From: Ciona savignyi
Taxonomy: Eukaryota > Chordata > Ascidiacea > Phlebobranchia > Cionidae
Reading direction: 5' to 3'
DNA length: 64,000 nucleotides
Assembly (NCBI GenBank): GCA_000149265.1
Contig: CH003075.1
Coordinates: 964,147-1,028,146 of the forward strand
This document shows positions 34,701 to 60,289 of the stretch, one piece after another (the first letter of the stretch is position 1; every line of letters starts with the position of its first letter). Made by a program: the position numbers and the translations under genes. The notes below the pieces were generated by a model that was given only the letters and a program-made list of their open reading frames with translations, was not told the origin of the DNA and searched no databases.

Positions 34701-37440
34701 GACTGTAGTGGTGGAAGGGTAAGGGTGAAATCGCAAATTACACCCTTGCACATGCATCATGGCATCTCAAATGTAACCTAATATGTTTGCTTTAAATTAC
34801 TTGAAATTGTAATTTGCACAAAACAATAAGAGTATAACCACACATAACATGGACAATTTAACCTGATGCACTTTTATATCCTTGGCAAAACAAACAAGTT
34901 AATGTCTGGATAAAACATTTTAATTTTTTAAGAACTTTACATAGACATGAATTGAGGGTGGAATGTATTGACAAAAAATGTATTTATTAACCACATAACG
35001 AACCTCTTCTATCTTCCATTACCAAGTTTGTGGTGAAACTTTTTACAAATTGTACAACAAATTCTTTATAAAGTCTTACCAGCAGCAAGCCCCACCAAGA
35101 GAACAACCAACCACCCCGACCATGCATCATGGAGACCTTTGAGGGTCCGGAAAAACGATTCCTTCTTTCGATATAAAATTTGTCTATGGCGCAACCGGTT
35201 GCGTGACATCTCCCGCAGCCAGTCGATGGTATGGAAATCATCGTAGGTCCCAATGTCATCAATATTCGCATCAGAGTTGTTTATAGTTTCGAGAAGATGG
35301 GTTCCAGTCCCTGTTGTTTGGCTCTTGTGCATTGAGTGGCTGTTGCTGAAACCTGGAAGAATTTAAAACATTATTTTAAGTATTTTGGAGGAAATGGTAA
35401 GCTTAACCGCAAATATATCATTTTCCAACAGGGTTTGTTAGATGCAGATTCCAAAACCAATTTATACAGCGATTAATGTATGTGTTTGACAAGAAATATA
35501 AATTACAATTTTTGCTATACCTTCATCATAGTAATCTGTTTTGATTATACAATATAGTTATAAAATACATTTGTGACAAAATTGTATTTACTACAAGACA
35601 CAAAAGACCCAAATAAAAAGTAAAAGGTAGGAAGGGATAACACGAGTACTCTTGATCAGTGGGTATTTTAGTTTAATGTTTTTAATTTCTCGGTTTGTTA
35701 AAAAAATTATTTTGAGTAGGGCTGCGAAAAATTAACGGTTAACCACGGTTAACCGTTTTTATGGTTAACCGTCACGTCAAATTTTAACCGTTTAACCGTT
35801 TTTAACAACTCTTTTTTTGAACTCTTTATCTGTTCGTTGGTTGGTAAAACACACACGTTCATTCACATTTTGAAACGTTACTTTACCGCCCACATGTAAT
35901 TGGGTTTTAATAATCTTCAAATATACATAACTCCATTCACACGTTGATTGTTTCATTATTAACGTAATATAAGCAACCATTCACACGTCGATTGTTTGAT
36001 TGTCAACGTAATATACGCACCATTCACACGTCGATTGTTTGATTGTCAACGTAATATAAGCAACCATTCAGACGCTGATTGTTTGATTTTTAACTCAATA
36101 TTACGCATTACAATCAAAGTTATACTATGTGTCTTAAGGTGACGTTTAAAAACTATAAAGTAACGCATAAATAAGACCCGATAATGCCGGTAATCACGAG
36201 CGTTATTTCTTTGCTGCCCTTTACGGCTGCCTGAACGTTTTTTTGCCGATTTGATGGTAGTTTAAAGAAAATCGGTTAACGGTTAACCAATCATTTTTAC
36301 ATCAGTTAACCGTTTTTTAAATTAACCGTTAATTCGCAGCCCTAATTTTGAGTTATTTTGACTGGCAAAAAGGATGCATTGTAAAGAATTTTACAATATG
36401 TTTTGTTTATAATATTAAATGTAGATTAGACTATTTTTTGGTCTAGTTTAATAAAGAGGTGTGTAAGACTTTTATTTTAAATTTTTAACATAGTGTGTAG
36501 GGTTTCAACTTTCTCAGTTCTATATTTGATGCATATGTCTGGCACTAGGTCTGTCCTGACAATTTCCTAGCTAACTTCTTTTTTAAGACTCCTTAAATTT
36601 GTGGCCTTAAATTTTTAGCTTCTGAATGCTAAACCATGTATATACCATCAAAAATAAAATATATGTACGAAACAAAACAAAACGTCCTCAATGTGAGTAA
36701 GATAAACTGTCTGGAATCATTTTAGCTTGTGGGATCGAGGTTAAAGCCAGTTTACAAACCGTGTGCCGAGCAAATCGGTAAAGCGTAACAATTAACTGAA
36801 CCATATCAGTTTGCCTATAAATATCGTGACATGTAAAAGTTAACACATGCTTAGCTTGTTGTATTGTTTTTTAATATCATTTTAAAAGGGGTGCCTCTAA
36901 ATACCACAGGACCGCCCGAACCTCTTGGATCACTTAGATTGCTATGGAAAGTAATTCTAACCCTGTCCCAAACACTAATCTCAAACCCAGAACTAACTTT
37001 AACCCCAACCGTAACATTAATATCATGGCTTTTGCAATAACGAAGTATAGTAAGCGATCCAAGCGATTTAAGCGCTTTAAGCGTTCCAAGCGCCCAAGCG
37101 GTCCTGTAGTATTTAGAGGTAGGCCTACCGTTTTAAAAGGTCCAAAAATGTCTGGGCATTACAGATATATTTTAAATTTACCTATACCTATTCTTTTTAT
37201 TTTCTGAACCAAGAAAATGAAGACATCTAAATTTGCGATTTTAAATATAAAATGTGGTAGTTAAAGTGAAAGAAATGTGTCTGATACACCATTTTGGAAT
37301 TACATTAAGGCTAACCTACCCTGAAAAGTACGAGGTTCTCCCAGCAACGGATCGTCCTCTGAGTCGTCTTGGAAATAAGTATCATTATTGGAAGCTGCGG
37401 TGTGGTTCATGTCTAGCAGATCGTCATCACTATCATTCAT
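25773..37440 (-). CDS. CLCN3: CLC-3/4/5-type chloride/proton exchanger, complete
   Basis: Exons in transcript order: 37320-37440, 35080-35352, 34467-34651, 33905-34030, 32913-33200, 32122-32370, 31410-31574, 30086-30223, 29234-29420, 28430-28639, 27556-27744, 26760-26985, 25773-25863; total 2448 bases, 815 residues plus TAA, against about 818 in human CLC-3. The family exchanges 2 Cl- for H+ in endosomes and lysosomes. Visible: acidic N-terminus, [20 protein letters not shown]-type loop CCWNS, the chloride-site motif GSGIPE (about 230), GKEGPLVH with the gating glutamate (about 274), LFSLEE with the proton glutamate (about 330), [19 protein letters not shown] and two CBS domains (DVMRPRRGD onward, and [16 protein letters not shown] onward). 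The end [18 protein letters not shown] is typical. CLC-3, 4 and 5 arose by vertebrate duplication, so the symbol means the pre-duplication group. Confidence 0.95.
25938..26208 (+). repeat. SINE, near full length, in CLC intron
   Basis: Head GTCCGGTTAGTCTGGTGGTT and GGGTTGTTGGTACGAAACTAG, linker TTGGGGAAGGCACTTTACGG, body with GGTGGGCGCGAGGTGATC, but the 3' CACGGGGATAAACATG piece is deleted and the copy ends CCATTCTATCCTATC. Confidence 0.85.
26437..26690 (-). mobile_element. MITE with inverted ends and 9-bp internal repeats, copy A
   Basis: Ends CTCTAAATACCACAGGATCG and CCTGTAGTATTTAGAGGCAC are inverted repeats. Just inside the left end, GGATCGCTT-type 9-mers repeat about six times. The core (GTTAGGGTTGGGGTTAAAGT, TTTGGGACAGGGTTAGAATT) is the reverse complement of the core at 36888-37120. 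No coding capacity. Confidence 0.75.
27005..27270 (-). repeat. SINE, reverse, near full length
   Basis: GGATGAGATAGGATGGTCATG then the body to CAATGTCCGTAAAGTGTC, ACCAGTTTCGAACTTGCATC (reversed box B) and CACACTAACCA (reversed box A). It lies about 20 bp beyond the CLC exon 26760-26985. Confidence 0.85.
27791..27966 (-). repeat. SINE body, reverse
   Basis: GGATAGGATAGGATATTCATC then the body to AGAACCCATTAATCGGCTGG. The head is missing. It lies 46 bp from the CLC exon 27556-27744. Confidence 0.85.
28903..29213. repeat. Two diverged tandem copies of about 150-160 bp in a CLC intron
   Basis: The first copy (about 28903-29051) and second (about 29070-29213) share TTAAAACTT, ATTTCCATGAC, CCCAACATTC, TTTTTATCAGAATTT and ATTGCGAAATTACAAC in the same order, with about 15-20% differences by eye. 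Confidence 0.7.
31101..31396 (+). repeat. Full-length SINE ending next to a CLC splice donor
   Basis: Head GTCCGGCCGGTTAGCCTGGC and AAGGTTGCAGATTCGAAACAGG, linker, body with CTCCGGTAACCCAACGATGG and tail ATAAACATGAATATCC. The tail ends about 13 bp from the donor of the CLC exon 31410-31574, so the intron starts almost directly in SINE sequence. Confidence 0.9.
32810..32872. repeat. 20-bp tandem repeat, three units
   Basis: ACTTTTCTATAACATTTC repeats three times, with a TCCATAAC variant first, in the CLC intron just downstream of exon 32913-33200. Confidence 0.8.
35718..36345. mobile_element. hAT-like non-autonomous element in CLC intron 1
   Basis: Ends AGGGCTGCGAA and TTCGCAGCCCTAA are inverted, and the flanks carry the same 8 bp TTTTGAGT (35710-35717, 36346-36353), the length typical of hAT. 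Both arms hold many GGTTAACC/AACCGTTAA palindromes. The core (about 35880-36090) has four units of roughly 45 bp sharing CATTCACACGTCGATTGTTT and AACGTAATATA. No coding frame of note. Confidence 0.85.
36888..37120 (+). mobile_element. MITE with inverted ends and 9-bp internal repeats, copy B
   Basis: Ends GGGGTGCCTCTAAATACCAC and CCTGTAGTATTTAGAGG are inverted. The right arm holds AAGCGATCC/AAGCGTTCC 9-mers in tandem. The core with CTAACCCTGTCCCAAACACT and TAACATTAATATCATGGCTT is the opposite strand of copy A. It lies in CLC intron 1. Confidence 0.75.
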
Positions 37441-38116
37441 TATTCATGCATTGAATTTTATAGTTTGGTGTTGCTGTAAAATATACTGGATTGTAATGAT
37501 ATTTGTAAATAAACTACGGTTCCCTTTTTGTTTAAAAACATCGGCACCTAACAAAATATAAAACGAAATCAAACAAAATTTCGAACGCACCACAAAAGAT
37601 AAATCTGTTTTTTACGCTTTCTATATGGTGATCATCTGTTTCATAGATATCTTATCTAATTTTTCAGATATTTTAGATATCTATGATTAATTTTTCATAG
37701 AAACTGTTTAAATACTAAAATTTGGGGACCATTTAAAATGTAATCTGATTTAAATATAAAATGCGAAAAATCTTGATATTCGACATGCTTTACTGTTGTG
37801 TTGCACTATAGGATTAGTTTTTTAAATATTTAAAACGAAAAAATGGAAGTTACGTCATCCCTTCTGCAAATACCCTGGGAAACCCCCTTATAAAACACCT
37901 AAACACAATTTTTACCACGGTTTGCATTTGTTGTTTTGAAATTTTTTTTATTGGAATATATCTTAATTTACCGTTATATTCAGATATATATACCAAATAC
38001 TGTATGTTTTCAGGTAAAAGCAAAAACTATAATCTCATTACTGTTGAACTGGCACTAACTACCTAACTGGAATTCTGAAGATTTTTGTGGTTTCCGGTTC
38101 GCTGTTTTGCACCTGG
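37441..38116. promoter_or_regulatory. Divergent intergenic region between CLC and kinase genes
   Basis: These 676 bp separate the CLC start codon (-) from the proposed kinase start codon (+). It contains a 12-bp inverted repeat, TCATAGATATCT (37641-37652) and AGATATCTATGA (37675-37686), with several GATA words between and within the arms. Promoter function is inferred from orientation. Confidence 0.5.
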
Positions 38117-41100
38117 ATGAGTCTGTATGACAAAGAGCAAGGTTTAAACTTGTTTAAAACTTATATTTCCTTTCGATTAAATCATTTGATCATTAAAGTA
38201 ACCATCACACCCTGAAATCACAAGTCGTTTTTCCGTTTTTTTATAATTAATCTTTTCTGCAGTGTTGTAATATTTTTCAGTTATTATAATGACACCACTT
38301 TTATTAGTACCATAGTATTGTAATAAAAAGTAATAACTAAACTGAACCTATACGAGTGGTAATAGCGGACGACTTAATGTTAAATTTACAATAAATCTTA
38401 TTTCCAACCATGGGATTAAATTTACAAATCATCCTTTAAAGGAGGACCTAAAAGGAGGGAAAGAGAGATGTAGGAAACAAGGGAAACTGCACACTCAAAT
38501 AAAAATTAGGTTGTTAGGGTTATTGAAGATTGGTGTTAGGGCTGAGGTTAGAGTTATGGTTAGTTCTAGATTTGGATTTGGTGTTTGGGGGAAGGGTTAG
38601 AATTAGTATCCACAGTTTTAGCAATTTCCTTTTTTTCCCTCTTCTCTCCTTATCTCCTTATGTTCTTTTTATCATAATAATTCAACCTTTAGGTTTGCCC
38701 GACCACTGCAAGCTTGTCGGTGGTGACTTTCTCACGCTGCCCACGAAGAAGGACAGACTGGGGTATGGAGGAAGCAGCGTTGTTCGACGCTGTTACAACA
38801 CCAAGCTTGGAGTGGTGGCCGTCAAGTGTATGGAGTGGAGTTTTGGAGATACCCAATGGAATAGAAACATGGAGAAGCGGTGAGTTGTGGGCTTGGTTAA
38901 ATTTTAAATATCCAGAATATTTTGCCTTGTGATAGATTGAAACGATTTGAGATTCAAGGAGAGAGACATTAGGCTATAACTTTAATTCTGATCAACTGGT
39001 TATGTTAGGCTAAAAACATTACTGCTGTGGTAACTTTTATATAAGTTAAATTTCATTATAAATTACTGAGAATACATGTTCTTAAAACAGAATAGGTACT
39101 CTATTAAAATATTGGCCTCAAAAATTGATTTATAAAAATGTATTTTATTAATAAGTTTTAAAATTGCAGATTGCCAGATGAAATTGCTGTTAGTTTATCA
39201 ATGAACCATGAGAACATAATTCGTGTGTATGGGGTGGCTGTGTGGCCGAAATCCCTTGGTCTTGTGCTGGATTATATCCCAGGTGGACAGCTTGAAGAAT
39301 TACTTGGAAATTGGAGTATTGATCCACTGCCCTGGACTGTCAGGCTACGAATAAGTTATGAAACAGCAAATGGGCTTTCTTATTTGCACAACTTCAGCAA
39401 AGAAAAAAGGATAGTCCATGGAGATATAAAGCCGGAAAATATTTTATTGACGTCTGACCTGCATGCAAAAATTGCGGATTTTGGTGGAGCAAGATACGGA
39501 GCGCACACAACTGCAGCGCATCAAAACAGCACCTCTGAGGGTGCAACTTATTCGCTTTTATATGCTGCGCCAGAGTTTTTCCGCAATGTGTTTGGTCGAC
39601 GGACGACAGCACATGACGTTTACAGCTACGGAATGGTGCTGTACGACACTTGCGCACGTACGAGACCGTACTCACACATGAACCTTGATCAATCTGGGAT
39701 TCGAACCCACGTTGTGTGTGGCTTGCGTCCAGATTTAAAACCAGTTGATGAAGAAGAAAGGAAAGCAAAACATTCACAAATTGAACTTAGTTGTTTTAAT
39801 ATTTTAAAGAGACTGATGATCCACTGTTGGGACAACGAGTCGAAAAATCGGCCGACAATCGATAAAGTGAGAGATCAATTATCGGAAGGGCTATCCAAAG
39901 TCACCACATCAGACTTATGGAGGGATTTATATCGAATCAGATTTCAAATGAAAATGCAAGAAGTTCACAAAACTGCAGAAACTTCCACTGTGCCACTAAA
40001 TTATTTCTACCCCCCTAAATTCGCTACTCCTTCAGGGTATTCAGAAACTGAAAAGCCATCAACGCAAAGGGAAACTTCCCGAAGTAATACTTCTGAACCA
40101 ACCAAACGAGAAAGCGACAAATCAAATAAAAACCGTGCAGAACAATCAGCCGAAAAACCGCAGAGAAAAAATAAAAATATGAAAAATGAATCAGGTGAAA
40201 AGGAAGCAACAAAAATGTCAAATGGAATTAATTCAAAGTCGGAAACAAATGGAAAGTAAGTTTAACCTAATCTAAACCAACCAGACACTTAAATGGTCAA
40301 TAGTGTGCAAACACCAAGAATTCCATTGCAGGGTTTGGTTTCCGTTATACTTGTGTTAACTGCATAATGCACAGCCAATAATATACATAGAATTGTTTGA
40401 CGAGTTTGATGATTATATTGGATTTAATTGGAGTCAAATCCACAGAATCCATCTTTGCATCAACATTAATTATTCATGGCAGGATTTTATTTATGATTCT
40501 TCTATATTTTTTCTAGTATACTTTATCTTGCTGTAAGGATGTATCTTTGTTTAGAATTCGAATATATATTACCTATATTTTAGTACTTTCGTCAGATGTT
40601 GTAAAATCTGAATTTAAAAGCGTGAGTTTAATTTTAAAAGTTAAAATCCCTAGGAGAGAAACTGAAAAGAGAGAAGTAAAACATAAAACAAGCACAAAAG
40701 GTAAGTTTTTGGTCCCAAATGATTATTTGGGAACCACACAACAATAGCAGCATATTATATTATAGGTTGGATGAGCACTTACATAATATAACAACTAATA
40801 AAATGAAGCAACGTCTAAGGTCTTATATCAGGAAAAAGTAAAATTTAGTGGTCTGTTGCTAAATAACATTCAATGTCGATCCACAAGATCCCTAATAGAC
40901 AGCTGAATTATATGACATTAGTGGCAGAGGTGGTGTGGTGAGATGAATATTCATTTCCACATTCCAACATCTGTAGCTCAGCCAGTAAAGCAATGGGTGT
41001 AAACTGTGGGGATGGGTCCACTCATGGTAGTATTTTTTTCAGCTTAGACAACTTTGAATCAGCTTAGACAACTAAGTGCAAAAGGACACGTAACTGACTG

Positions 41101-43881
41101 TGGCTGGTTATAATTCATTAACCTTTCGGCTTTATGCCAATGCTGTATAACCATCTAAGCCATGTGGTTGACTCTACCACCATCTGAACTGGTATNNNNN
41201 NNNNNNNNNNNNNNNNNNNNNNNNNNNNNNNNNNNNNNNNNNNNNNNNNNNNNNNNNNNNNNNNNNNNNNNNNNNNNNNNNNNNNNNNNNNNNNNTACAC
41301 AAAATACCACATGTGGCATTCTAATTATCAGAGCTAACGTTGTATGTTAGATATAATTCCTTTTGTTTTGTTCATCCAATTAAACCTTGAGGTAAAAAGA
41401 CGTTCAGTAAAGGACAAGAAGTCATAGACACAAGTTATCAAGTTGTTTACCCTGCTTGATAGCTTTTTATTTATAACCGACAGGAATAAATATGATTATC
41501 CTACTGATATCCTCTGCTTTACATTAAGGATTAGGCAAATAAAAAAAAATAAAAGAAAGATAAAAAGTCGAAATAGTCCGACCGGTTAGTCTGGTGGTTT
41601 AGTGAAACACCTTTCAAGTTTCAACCCAAAGGTTGCAGATTCGAAACTGGACGCAATCCAGTCGGTTGTGTCCTTGGGCAAGGCACTTTACGGACATTGT
41701 CTGAACCCAACAGATTAATGGGTTCTACCAAATTGAAGGAACGTTTCTATCATATACAACACACTGCAATAGCTCCGGTAACCCGACGGTGAGCGCGAGA
41801 CAATCTGACGATTGCCAGTGTGTTGGTTTTCCCAACCCCTTGGTTTTCCCAAGAATATCCTATCCTATATAAATAACCAATTTTAAACAGGATCTAAAAA
41901 GCACCTCACCAGAATTAGCACGCTTGGAAACAATAGCAGATAAGCTGAAAGATGTTGCTGATGATTTTCATAGACTTCAATTCCCAGTAAGTGTGCTGCG
42001 GTTCTAATGATTTAAATTGTTATGTTGCTATCGATATTTGTTAAGTTTTGGATAACTCGAAAATTTATGACCATATTTTGATTCAGAAAAGAGAATTTAT
42101 TTCTCTACGAAAATTAGTCATCAATTTAAGAGTTCTCAAAATATTGGACATATTATTTAATAACTTTAAAAGTTAGATTTTGATAAAATTTAGCGATAAT
42201 ATTGTGTATGTTGGAATATACAGATTCAAGCTGATCATTGGAAAGTATTCAGGGGAATAACATGGAGTGTTTGCCAATGCACATATTTAACTGTAGAAAT
42301 ATGACTTAAACCCCAGGGAAGAGCAGCTATTATATACAAGACAGCGGCAACTGTGTACAAGCTCCTACCAGATGGGAATCGTGGAGCAGCTGGAATACTG
42401 TGGTGCGTTACACAGATGAATCAGGGAGGTAACAAACGTGGGAGAATGGCTACAGAGCATGGGGTCAAGTTTCTTAAAGAGATTCTCCAGGCAGTGAAGG
42501 CGAAACAGGTTGGTATTTGTGAAACTTCTGTTATGATGTAAAACAAATTTCAGGATTATCGTTTTTCTCATTGTATTCATCTTTAGAATAGAGTAGATAT
42601 CTGGCCGTGGGCGCGAGGTGATCTGACGATTGCCTGTGTATTAAGCCCCTTGGTTTTCCCATTCACGGGGATAAACATTAAAACCTATTCTATTTAATGT
42701 TTTAACCACGTTAATAAGAAAATGCAAGGGGTGTTGCAATTGTCAGATTATTATGCACCCACTATCGGCTTACATGAAGTATTGCAATATGGTTGTATAT
42801 TATTAAGGTTTCTTTCTAGTTAAAATTATTACCCTAATGGTTAATGATCACTAAGTACCTTCCCAAGGACATAAACCATCTAGGTCACTGGATGATGTCG
42901 ATTCCCAAACATTTTAGCTGCCTGCAGCCACCAACAAATATCTCAAAGCAATTGCTTAAATAAAACAAACAAAGACTTGCGTCTTGATCTCACACAGTGT
43001 TGTTTTCCTTTTTTGCAAAAAAATATTATTTTTTAGCTCCCAGTGATTTTTATTAAGTGGAATATCAGTTAAAATGACTTTTTAAGTGCAAAAGGTTGCC
43101 GACCCATGTACTAAACTAAACATCCTGACCATACAGCTGCTACATATATTAGTGGCAAGATTTGTGATCAAGCTAGGTCTCCATCTGATATCCAACCACA
43201 CGATATTAACCATTGTTTCACGCAGACCATGGATCCACACATTGGAGCGGAACTGGAGGCGACGTGTAACTATTACCTCGCGCGTTGTCACAATGAACAA
43301 GAGGAATGGGAGCTGTCAATCAAATATTGCAAGGTACCTTTTTATTAGTAGGAATAAAAATGTGGGGAGTGATTAAAAGGAACTTGCTTAAATGCACTTT
43401 GTCTCATGGAAACATGATGAGTTTTTTCAGGGTGTTAATAATCAGATTTGACGACTTACCAAAACCAACCGCTGGCGCAATATAAAGTGGCTTGCTCAAG
43501 TGTATACACCCTGGCTCATAGTTAAGTTACTACTACCATTTCTTGATAATCAGCTGATTGTGAATTCAATTCTACTAATATTCATTTTTTTTACAAATTA
43601 TTAATTTTTATCATTCAAATTGTTCTAATCCTTAGATTGCCATCGACAAATTCGATACCTACCTTCCCGAGAAAGCTCATACGAAGCGCATCTATGCACT
43701 CTCTATGAACACTCTAGCTGAGAATAAACACAATATGGGAAATGTCAAAGAAGCAGGAGTGCTGTATACCAAAACATTAGATCTCTACAAGAAGGTGTTG
43801 GACTGGGAGAGTAAAGATGATATGCATGAATATTCTAATGAGACCGCCAAATGTTTATTGAGGATTCAGAAACAATTATAA
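38117..43881 (+). CDS. TKL-type serine/threonine kinase with C-terminal TPR-like domain
   Basis: Supported exons: 38117-38141 (proposed start, MSLYDKEQ; phase fits), 38693-38879, 39170-40255, then 41891-41986, 42317-42508, 43226-43333 and 43636-43881 (TAA). The kinase domain has a glycine loop (LGYGGSSVV), VAVK lysine, catalytic loop HGDIKPEN (Gly for the usual Arg, as in IRAK kinases), DFG, and APE with VYSYGMVLYD, so it should be active. A Ser/Lys-rich linker follows (about residues 340-440), then roughly 213 residues of TPR-like helices (GRAAIIYKTAATVYK, EWELSIKYCK, GVLYTKTLDLYKK). Phase does not close between 40255 and 41891: a Lys-rich exon near 40655-40700 is possible, and a 100-base assembly gap may hide another. 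A poly(A) signal AATAAA is at 43905. The family is not assigned; a RIPK/IRAK-like relative is the best guess. Confidence 0.8.
38430..38620 (-). repeat. Diverged core of the 9-bp-repeat MITE
   Basis: GTTAGGGCTGAGGTTAGAGT, GGTTAGTTCTAG and GGGGGAAGGGTTAGAATTAG parallel the core of copy A (26437-26690), but the terminal repeats are not preserved. It lies in the first kinase intron. Confidence 0.45.
41196..41295. other. Assembly gap (100 N)
   Basis: Exactly 100 N. The round number suggests a placeholder of unknown true length. It falls in the kinase gene between 40255 and 41891, where an exon may be missing. Confidence 0.99.
41576..41867 (+). repeat. Full-length SINE in kinase intron
   Basis: Head GTCCGACCGGTTAGTCTGGT and GGTTGCAGATTCGAAACTGG, linker TTGGGCAAGGCACTTTACGG, body, and a rearranged 3' end in which CCCTTGGTTTTCCC is partly duplicated. 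It ends AGAATATCCTATCC, 24 bp before the exon at 41891. A stray 3' fragment of the same family is at about 41472-41503. Confidence 0.88.
42603..42692 (+). repeat. SINE 3' fragment
   Basis: GGCCGTGGGCGCGAGGTGAT, then TTGGTTTTCCCATTCACGGG and ATAAACATTAAAACC. Further decayed SINE-like words follow to about 42790. Confidence 0.75.
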
Positions 43882-44672
43882 TTTATTGAAGCATTAAATT
43901 TCATAATAAAATTGTATTCAGAAAAACTACAGTCTTTGGACATCGTTTTATAGCATAAAGCTGCAGTTTTCTTAAAAATATCTTAAATAATCTTTCTAGC
44001 GTTTTATATTATGTTTATAATAAATTATAATATGCTTCTATCTTCACCCTGTTCCCTTTATGTGTAGTTGGATTCCTTAGCAATTATAGGATTTTTTGGT
44101 CCAATGTTTTTTAATTCAATAAAAAGCAAAACAGCTCTGATGCCTCAAGTGTCGGCACGAGGGAATCTGGTAATCACGTCATTATAATGACTTTCATCTT
44201 TCATACATAAAATGAATAAAAGAGTAACTTATCCTATACAACATCTTGTTTACAGTGCCATTTTTACTAAACTTTTAAATTCGACCTAAAATCAAGTGTT
44301 TACTGAGTCTTAGTTTGAACTTTCTGTGATGCATTTTCGCAAGTCTTTGCGGTACTATGGCATTCATAAGTATTGGTGTTATAAAAAAAACTTGATGTTT
44401 GTTTAGAAGTTGATATTTGATTTAAAATAATGTTCCACACCGGTAACACTTGCAATAATTGATTGAAAATAACGTTTTCATTATGACATGATTTTGTTAC
44501 AATCATGTATAAGGATTAACAAGTATATGTACTACTGTGGTAAATATTGTGTAACAGTTGGTAAATGCTAAAACGTTATGTGAACTAAATAAAAGACTTA
44601 AAACTTGAGTAAAAATCGCTTTCAGGTAAGGTTGTGCCTATCTAGTTTTGAATAAACAAGCTTATATTTGCT

Positions 44673-44951
44673 GACCGGTTAGTCTAGTGGTTTCATGAGA
44701 CGCCTTTTAACCGAAGCGTTTCAGGCTTGAAACTGGTCACTAGCTAGTCAGTTGTGTCCTTGGGCAAGGCACTTAACCGACATTGCCTGAAACCATGGAA
44801 TATTTGGTTCTACTAAATTGAAGGAACATGTCTATTATATACAACACACTGCAATAGCTGCGGTAACCCGACACTGGGCGCAAGGTGATCGGACGATTGC
44901 CTGTGCGTTAACCCCTTTGGATTTCCCACTTACGGGGATAAACATGAATAA
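44673..44951 (+). repeat. Full-length SINE
   Basis: Head CTGACCGGTTAGTCTAGTGG and GTTTCAGGCTTGAAACTGG, linker CCTTGGGCAAGGCACTTAAC, body with CTGCGGTAACCCGACACTGG, and GGGGATAAACATGAATAAG; the ATCCT tail is lost. Confidence 0.88.
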
Positions 44952-45760
44952 GTTATCTGACCACGGAATAATGAAATGTATTTTACAGCTTTAGTTTTGC
45001 AATCGAAAGTATTTCAATAAAATGGAAGCAAGATTGGTTCAGATATACTGGGCTATTAATTCGCACAACAACCTTACCTGACTAAGTATAAACACAATTG
45101 TACATCAGTAGATAAATAGGAAATTACAGTGACCTGATGTAATAAACAACCATGCTGGTGAAATCGCTAAATAATATTTTGATAATTATTCAACAATATT
45201 CACCTAAAGTAGCAGTTATGAAGAATGTACACTGACGGGATTATTAACTAAACTTTCACTCTTTTCAAAGTTCTATCTAAATACAACTCTTTCTAAAATT
45301 CTAAATTTAATAAATTTACAGCTTTCATTCATAAAGCTCTGGTTCAATAAAAAAAACAACGAACGATAGTACAAAAGGAGACATTGTATTGGGGACCAAA
45401 ACAACTTCTTGGCAGCAAGTGTAGCGCATGGATTCCAACTAACCCATTGTGTTGGTACTTTATGTAGTTTGAATAATAAAAAGAAGAGATAATAATGACC
45501 AGGAAACCATGAACAATGGTCGTAGTTACAAACTTAGGGTGCGTAGACCATAAGGCAACTATTTAACTTTGAATTTTATCTTCATAATCTGTTTCATATG
45601 GGTTATATGAGCCACTCCCTACAGCACTTCACATGTTACAGGAATGTAGCCAAATATGATTGGTGAAAACACTCGGAACGCATAAATTAGAATCTGAAAA
45701 ATTCTTCATTGTCAAAATAGTCTATATCCATGTACAATAGAGGACTTATCCGTGGCTTTT

Positions 45761-45794
45761 ACAATTAAAAACTTAGGTATAAGTTTTTAATTGT
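45761..45794. repeat. Perfect 15-bp inverted repeat with 4-base loop
   Basis: ACAATTAAAAACTTA (45761-45775), loop GGTA, TAAGTTTTTAATTGT (45780-45794). A third ACAATTAAAAACTTAGG occurs near 45820. It sits about 145 bp past the ISWI stop codon on the transcribed side, in the likely 3' untranslated or termination region. Confidence 0.85.
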
Positions 45795-45937
45795 GATTAA
45801 ACTTTTAAGTGATCAAACACAATTAAAAACTTAGGCTCCAAGCATTTAAACCATTAAGATTTTGCAACGATAAAGTATCATCATCATATTCTATGTTGGT
45901 TCACTATCCTATTTATGTATCAACACAACTTGTATGA

Positions 45938-60289
<14,352 letters not shown>

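Larger units (their letters stand above)
43882..45937. other. Convergent spacer between kinase and ISWI genes
   Basis: Tail-to-tail region with no recognised gene. It contains the kinase poly(A) signal (43905), a full SINE (44673-44951) and a perfect 15-bp hairpin (45761-45794) close to the ISWI 3' end. The frame at 44300-44506 shows no similarity I recognise. Confidence 0.65.

Noticed and set aside
38510-38620. Telomere-like GGGTTAGGG sequence
   Set aside because: Only isolated TTAGGG words inside a repeat related to the MITE core; no tandem array.
38530-38692. Kinase start at an upstream ATG in the long frame beginning 38530
   Set aside because: That stretch is a decayed repeat (GTTAGGGTT-like), and a splice acceptor (CCTTTAG) sits at 38692. 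The 8-codon exon at 38117-38141 fits phase better.
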